Shown here piece by piece: positions 59,795-64,000 of a stretch of 64,000 nucleotides of DNA. This DNA comes from a bacterium (GTDB lineage Bacteria; Bacteroidota; Ignavibacteria; Kapaibacteriales; UBA7675): NCBI GenBank assembly GCA_030430495.1, contig JAUIKM010000025.1, forward strand, positions 1-64,000. Direction: 5' to 3'. The number at the start of each line of letters is the position of its first letter. Within the stretch, counting starts at the first letter, position 1. The notes beneath the pieces were generated by a model that had not been told where the DNA came from, made no database searches, and saw nothing but the letters and a program-made list of their open reading frames with translations. The position numbers and the translations under genes were made by a program.

Positions 59795-60838
59795 ATGTTC
59801 GACATGATTGACTGGGGCCGCGTCGAATATCTCTACGCGCTGTTGGCCGTGCCCCTCCTGATGGTTTTGTACGTTCTCGGGAGTGCGCTGCGCCGCCGGC
59901 GACTGCGCAAACTGGGCGACGCGCCGCTGGTGCGTGAACTGCAGCTCGGCGTCTCGCCGGCGCGAAGGAGCATCAAAATTCTGCTGCTCTGCACCGGCCT
60001 GTTTTTCCTTGTATTCGCCATTGCCCGCCCGCGCATCGGAACCGCTCTGCGCGAACTCAAGCGCGAAGGCGTCGACATCATCATCGCACTCGACGTTTCC
60101 AACAGCATGCTGGCCGAGGACATTGTGCCCAATCGCCTGGCGCGCTCCAAAGGTGCTATTTCGCGATTGATCGATCAGCTCCGCAACGACCGCATCGGCA
60201 TTGTGGCGTTTGCCGGCGACGCGTTTATCCTGCTGCCGCTGACATCCGATTACGCCGCGGCCAAATTGTTCGTCAGCACCATGGACACCAAAATAGTTTC
60301 CACCCAGGGGACCGCCGTCGGCGCCGCCGTCGGCCTGGCCCGCGAAGCTTTTGAGTCCGAGGAAACCAAATACAAGGTGCTGGTCGTCATCACGGACGGC
60401 GAGAACCACGATGAGGAAGCGCTGGAGGAAGCGGCTAAAGCCAGTGCCGAGGGCGTTGTGATTCACACAATTGGCATGGGCTCGGCCGATGGTGTGCCGA
60501 TTCCGCGCTTCAACAATGGCGTGCGCGCCGGTTTCCACACGGATCGCCAGGGCAATGTCGTCGTTTCACGTCTGAACGAGAATTTTCTGCGCCGGCTGGC
60601 GGGGGCGGCCAACGGAACCTATATCCGTGCCACCAGCTCCGACGCCGGTTTGCAAACAATTCTGGAGCAGATCGACTCGATGGAGAAAAAGGAGTTTGAC
60701 CGCCGTGAATTCAGCGACTACGACGAGCGCTTCCAGATCTTTCTCGGCATTGCGTTTGCGCTTTTGCTGCTGGATGCCGTCCTGGCGCCACGTGTGCGCG
60801 ACCGCAAAAAACAGAAGGACATGGAACATGTCAACTAA
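59795..60838 (+). CDS. VWA-domain BatA/BatB-like membrane protein (aerotolerance operon)
   Basis: VDIIIALDVSNSMLAEDIVPNRLARSKGAISRLIDQL, GIVAFAGDAFILLPLTSDYAAA, VVITDGENHDEEALEEA. Confidence 0.95.
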   Translation: MFDMIDWGRVEYLYALLAVPLLMVLYVLGSALRRRRLRKLGDAPLVRELQLGVSPARRSIKILLLCTGLFFLVFAIARPRIGTALRELKREGVDIIIALDVSNSMLAEDIVPNRLARSKGAISRLIDQLRNDRIGIVAFAGDAFILLPLTSDYAAAKLFVSTMDTKIVSTQGTAVGAAVGLAREAFESEETKYKVLVVITDGENHDEEALEEAAKASAEGVVIHTIGMGSADGVPIPRFNNGVRAGFHTDRQGNVVVSRLNENFLRRLAGAANGTYIRATSSDAGLQTILEQIDSMEKKEFDRREFSDYDERFQIFLGIAFALLLLDAVLAPRVRDRKKQKDMEHVN

Positions 60839-62009
60839 ATCAACAGCTGCATTTTCCCCGCTTTTTCTGATGACTCTGGCTGCATTCTTTTGTTTGTCAG
60901 CGGGGTGGACGCCGGCAGGTGCACAGTCGGCCCGCAGTCTGGTGCAGGAAGGCAATCAGGAATACAGCAGCGGCAATTTCCAGACGGCCGAGACCCGTTA
61001 CCGCGCCGCGCTGGCCGCGGACTCGCTGCAACCCTCGCCGATTTCCGCTTTTAACCTGGGCGATGCGCTCTTTAAACAGGAGCGCTACAACGAAGCCATC
61101 GAACAATTTGCCGGCGTGGCTGCCGATGCGGACATGGCCGACGATCAGCGTGCCGCCGCCTGGCACAACCAGGGCAACGCCTGGGCCGCACTCGAAGATT
61201 ATCCCAAGGCCATCAATGCCTATAAACAGGCTCTGCGCCTGAACCCTCGCGACTTTGATACTAAACATAACCTGGCCTGGGCTCAGGAAAAACTGCGCGA
61301 ACAACAGCAACAAAGCGACCAGAACCAGAAGCAAAACGGCGATCAGCAACAAGACGGTCAGAACCAGCAAAACGGCGATCAGCAACAAGACGGTCAGAAC
61401 CAGCAAAACGGCGATCAGCAACAAAACGGTCAGAACCAGCAAAACGGCGATCAGCAACAAAACGGTCAGAACCAGCAAAACGGCGATCAGCAACAAGACG
61501 GTCAGAACCAGCAAAACGGCGATCAGCAACAAGACGGTCAGAACCAGCAAAACGGCGACCAGCAACAAGACGGTCAGAACCAGCAAAACGGCGACCAGCA
61601 ACAAGATGGTCAGAACCAGCAAAACGGCGATCAGCAACAAAACGGTCAGAACCAGCAAAACGGCGATCAGCAGCAGAACGGTGAAGACGGCAAAGGAATG
61701 AAAGATGCCAACAACAACGGCATCGACGACGAGCTGGAGAATCAAAAAGGCGAGCAGCAGAGTGAACAGTCGGGCGAAGAAGGCCCGGACAAAAATGGCC
61801 CCGACAAAAATGGCAATGGCGCGGCCGCAGGTCAGGGACAGGACGGTCAGGATGACGCCGAGCAACGCGACGCCCAGGGACGCGTCATAACTATTTCACG
61901 TGAAGACGCACTCCGCATGCTGCAAGCCCTGCAACAACAGGAACAGGCGCTGCAGCAACAACTGCGGCGGCGCACAGGCAAAGCGCGCAAAACGGAGAAA
62001 GACTGGTAA
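60828..62009 (+). CDS. BatC-like TPR protein with Gln/Asn-rich 12-aa repeat tract
   Basis: Signal peptide MSTKSTAAFSPLFLMTLAAFFCLSAGWTPAGA, TPR segments (AFNLGDALFKQERYNEAIEQF, WAALEDYPKAINAYKQALRLNP), overlaps upstream VWA gene by 11 bp. Confidence 0.93.
   Translation: MSTKSTAAFSPLFLMTLAAFFCLSAGWTPAGAQSARSLVQEGNQEYSSGNFQTAETRYRAALAADSLQPSPISAFNLGDALFKQERYNEAIEQFAGVAADADMADDQRAAAWHNQGNAWAALEDYPKAINAYKQALRLNPRDFDTKHNLAWAQEKLREQQQQSDQNQKQNGDQQQDGQNQQNGDQQQDGQNQQNGDQQQNGQNQQNGDQQQNGQNQQNGDQQQDGQNQQNGDQQQDGQNQQNGDQQQDGQNQQNGDQQQDGQNQQNGDQQQNGQNQQNGDQQQNGEDGKGMKDANNNGIDDELENQKGEQQSEQSGEEGPDKNGPDKNGNGAAAGQGQDGQDDAEQRDAQGRVITISREDALRMLQALQQQEQALQQQLRRRTGKARKTEKDW
61335..61682 (+). repeat. 36-bp in-frame coding tandem repeat, 9 copies plus partial
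   Basis: AACGGCGATCAGCAACAAGACGGTCAGAACCAGCAA = NGDQQQ(D/N)GQNQQ. Confidence 0.97.
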
Positions 62010-62054
62010 TTGCGTTTAACTGGCGCAAACCCTAACTATACAGATTGAATATTC

Positions 62055-63872
62055 ATGCAAGAGCCATTCGCACTTAAATATAGACGGCCGAACTTTTTTC
62101 AGGCCATTGTTTTAGCGGCCATGTTAACCTTGTTGGCCGCCGCCGGACTACAGGCGCAGCAGGCCGAGTTAAAAGCCACCGTCAGTAAAAATCCCGTGGC
62201 GCGCAATGAGCGCTTTACCCTGACCTACGACATTATCGGGCAGAACGCCAGTCAGTTCGATCCGCCCAACATGGGAGCCTTTACAAATGTGCAGGGGCCT
62301 TCCCGTTCCAATCGCGTCGAATATGTTAACGGCGTGATGCAGCAAAGCATCAGCCTGGAGTACACGGTGCAGGCGCCGGACAAAGCGGGCAAATACACGA
62401 TTCTGCCGGCCACAGTGAAGTTTGGATCGGAGTCCGTCCAGTCCAACGCAATTACGGTTACGGTCACAAATGAACAGAGCGCCTCGGGCGTTAACCTCAA
62501 CAATGAAATTTTCATGCGCGTCAGCGCGAGCAAGCGCGATGTTTACATTGGCGAGCAGATCTACGTGACGTATAAATTGTATACGCGCCACGAAGGCCTG
62601 TACGAAAATGACATTACACAGCCTAAACTCGGCGGTTTCTGGGTGCAGGACGTTGAAAAAGAGGAACAGCGCGGCAAACTGGAAGAGTTAAACGGCGTGC
62701 GCTACCTGGTGCACACCTTAAAAGAAGCGGTACTTGTGCCGCAGCGCACCGGTACGCTGACGCTCGATCCAATGTCGCTGGAAACTACCGTGCGTGTTGA
62801 GAGCGAGTCCGGTCGCCGTTCCCGCGGTTTCTTTTCCGATCCCTTTTTTGGTCGCCGTTATGAAAACGTACGGCACAAAGCCACAAGCCGACCGCTGGAT
62901 ATTACTGTCAAAGCGCTGCCGACTGCGGGCAAACCCGCCGCGTTTAACGGCGCCGTTGGCGAGTTTGAGTTGGAAACGGACATTACCAACGAGGAAACGG
63001 CAGTTAACGAAGCCGTCACTCTGCGCATTACAGTTTCCGGCACCGGCAATCTCAACCTGCTGCCGCAGCCGAAGGTCGATTTTCCCAAGGCATTTGAAGT
63101 TTACGACCCGCGCCTGATTGAAGATGTCAAGGTGTCGGGTGGAAAAATCGGCGGCAAACGAACCTATGAGTACCTGCTGATTCCGCGATCGCCGGGTGAA
63201 TACAAAATTGCGCCGGTGGAGTTTGCCTGGTTTGATCCCGCTTCCGGTCAGTACGTGTTTAAACAAAGTCCGGAGTATCGGATCAAGGTTGCACGCGGTT
63301 CCGGCGAGGGGGCGGCGGCGGTCAGCCCCGGAGTGCGTCGCGAGGACGTTGAAGTTCTGGCCGACGACATTCGCTACATCAAAACCTCCGCCGGCAGCCT
63401 GGGCGGCGGCAAACCGCTGTTCGGCTCGGCGTTTTTCATTTCGGTGGTATGTTCCGTGCCCGCCTCGCTGCTCTTTGTTTTTCTGATTGCCCGTCGGCGC
63501 GACTCGCAGAAGTCGGACAGCGTGGCGATGCGCCGGTCCGGCGCCAATAAAATTGCGCGCAAGCGCCTGGGCGTGGCGCGCAAGGCCCTCGCCTCGAACG
63601 CGGATCAGACCGTGTACGAAGAAGTATCCAAAGCGCTCTGGGGATATTTGAGCGACAAACTCGTGATCGACGCGGCGCAGCTTTCGCAGGATTCAGCCCG
63701 TGCGGCGCTGCAGCGACGCAGCGTTGCGCCGGAGTTGATAAACGCTCTGTTTACTGCCATCGAAAAGTGTGAACTGGCGCGTTTTGCGCCGGGAGCCGCC
63801 GGCGCTTCGGCGCAGGAGGTGTACGACAAGGCGATCGAATTGATAACGACTCTGGAAGGTGAGCTGCGATGA
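62055..63872 (+). CDS. BatD-like protein (oxygen tolerance family)
   Basis: ELKATVSKNPVARNERFTLTYDI, VYITYKLYTRHEGL-like segment (IYVTYKLYTRHEGLYENDITQPKLGGFWVQDV), RSRGFFSDPFFGRRYENV; follows batC. Confidence 0.93.
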   Translation: MQEPFALKYRRPNFFQAIVLAAMLTLLAAAGLQAQQAELKATVSKNPVARNERFTLTYDIIGQNASQFDPPNMGAFTNVQGPSRSNRVEYVNGVMQQSISLEYTVQAPDKAGKYTILPATVKFGSESVQSNAITVTVTNEQSASGVNLNNEIFMRVSASKRDVYIGEQIYVTYKLYTRHEGLYENDITQPKLGGFWVQDVEKEEQRGKLEELNGVRYLVHTLKEAVLVPQRTGTLTLDPMSLETTVRVESESGRRSRGFFSDPFFGRRYENVRHKATSRPLDITVKALPTAGKPAAFNGAVGEFELETDITNEETAVNEAVTLRITVSGTGNLNLLPQPKVDFPKAFEVYDPRLIEDVKVSGGKIGGKRTYEYLLIPRSPGEYKIAPVEFAWFDPASGQYVFKQSPEYRIKVARGSGEGAAAVSPGVRREDVEVLADDIRYIKTSAGSLGGGKPLFGSAFFISVVCSVPASLLFVFLIARRRDSQKSDSVAMRRSGANKIARKRLGVARKALASNADQTVYEEVSKALWGYLSDKLVIDAAQLSQDSARAALQRRSVAPELINALFTAIEKCELARFAPGAAGASAQEVYDKAIELITTLEGELR

Positions 63873-64000
63873 GGCTCTGGCCCGCGACTCTGCTTGTACT
63901 TGTATGTGCAATATTTAGTGTTTCCGTCGGCCAGGCACAGAGCGCCGACGATCTGTTTGAGCGCGCCAATGCGCTGTACGGCGAGGAGCAGTATGCCGAA
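63869..64000 (+). CDS. BatE-like TPR protein, 3' truncated by window edge
   Basis: MRLWPATLLVLVCAIFSVSVGQAQSADDLFERANALYGEEQYAE; ATGA overlap with batD. Confidence 0.75.
   Translation, partial: MRLWPATLLVLVCAIFSVSVGQAQSADDLFERANALYGEEQYAE

Noticed and set aside
60897-61865. 322-aa minus-strand ORF with LLLIAVLLVLTV repeats as a membrane protein
   Set aside because: Exact antisense of the BatC NGDQQQDGQNQQ coding repeat; the hydrophobicity is a mirror of Gln/Asn codons.

Overview
The window looks like about 64 kb of chromosome from a GC-rich bacterium of the Bacteroidetes/Chlorobi/Ignavibacteria/Kapabacteria type. This placement is inferred from T9SS-type C-terminal sorting domains, a Bat (aerotolerance) operon and overall gene content. 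Most of it is core metabolism: ribD, nuoL-nuoM-nuoN, an rpsA-like gene, mutS, an rpoZ-like gene, coaBC, mraZ-rsmH, hutU, trx, a pterin dehydratase, eno, a phosphohexomutase, an EF-G, and batB/C/D(/E). Several secreted T9SS proteins are interspersed. I saw no rRNA, tRNA, CRISPR array or intact transposase. The most interesting non-routine signals are: (1) a duplicated 3'-gene-junction scar, with a coaBC 3' fragment at about 28.72-28.85 kb and a 98%-identical 3' fragment of the bi-domain oxidoreductase at about 25.62-25.71 kb, together bracketing an accessory island; (2) a two-gene unit encoding a helical-repeat protein and an exported TPR-CHAT (caspase-like) protein, with a distant paralog of the helical-repeat protein 33 kb away; (3) two arrays of 10-bp-phased GTGGG repeats upstream of mraZ that look like MraZ operators; (4) non-coding tandem repeats of 29 bp and 41 bp; (5) a diverged intergenic repeat pair and a dispersed GACAAACAAAAG-type motif family; (6) a hairpin-rich, gene-poor 58-59.5 kb stretch; (7) strong gene-to-gene heterogeneity in TTAA content. 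All calls were made by eye from sequence and the supplied ORF track. No database search was run.
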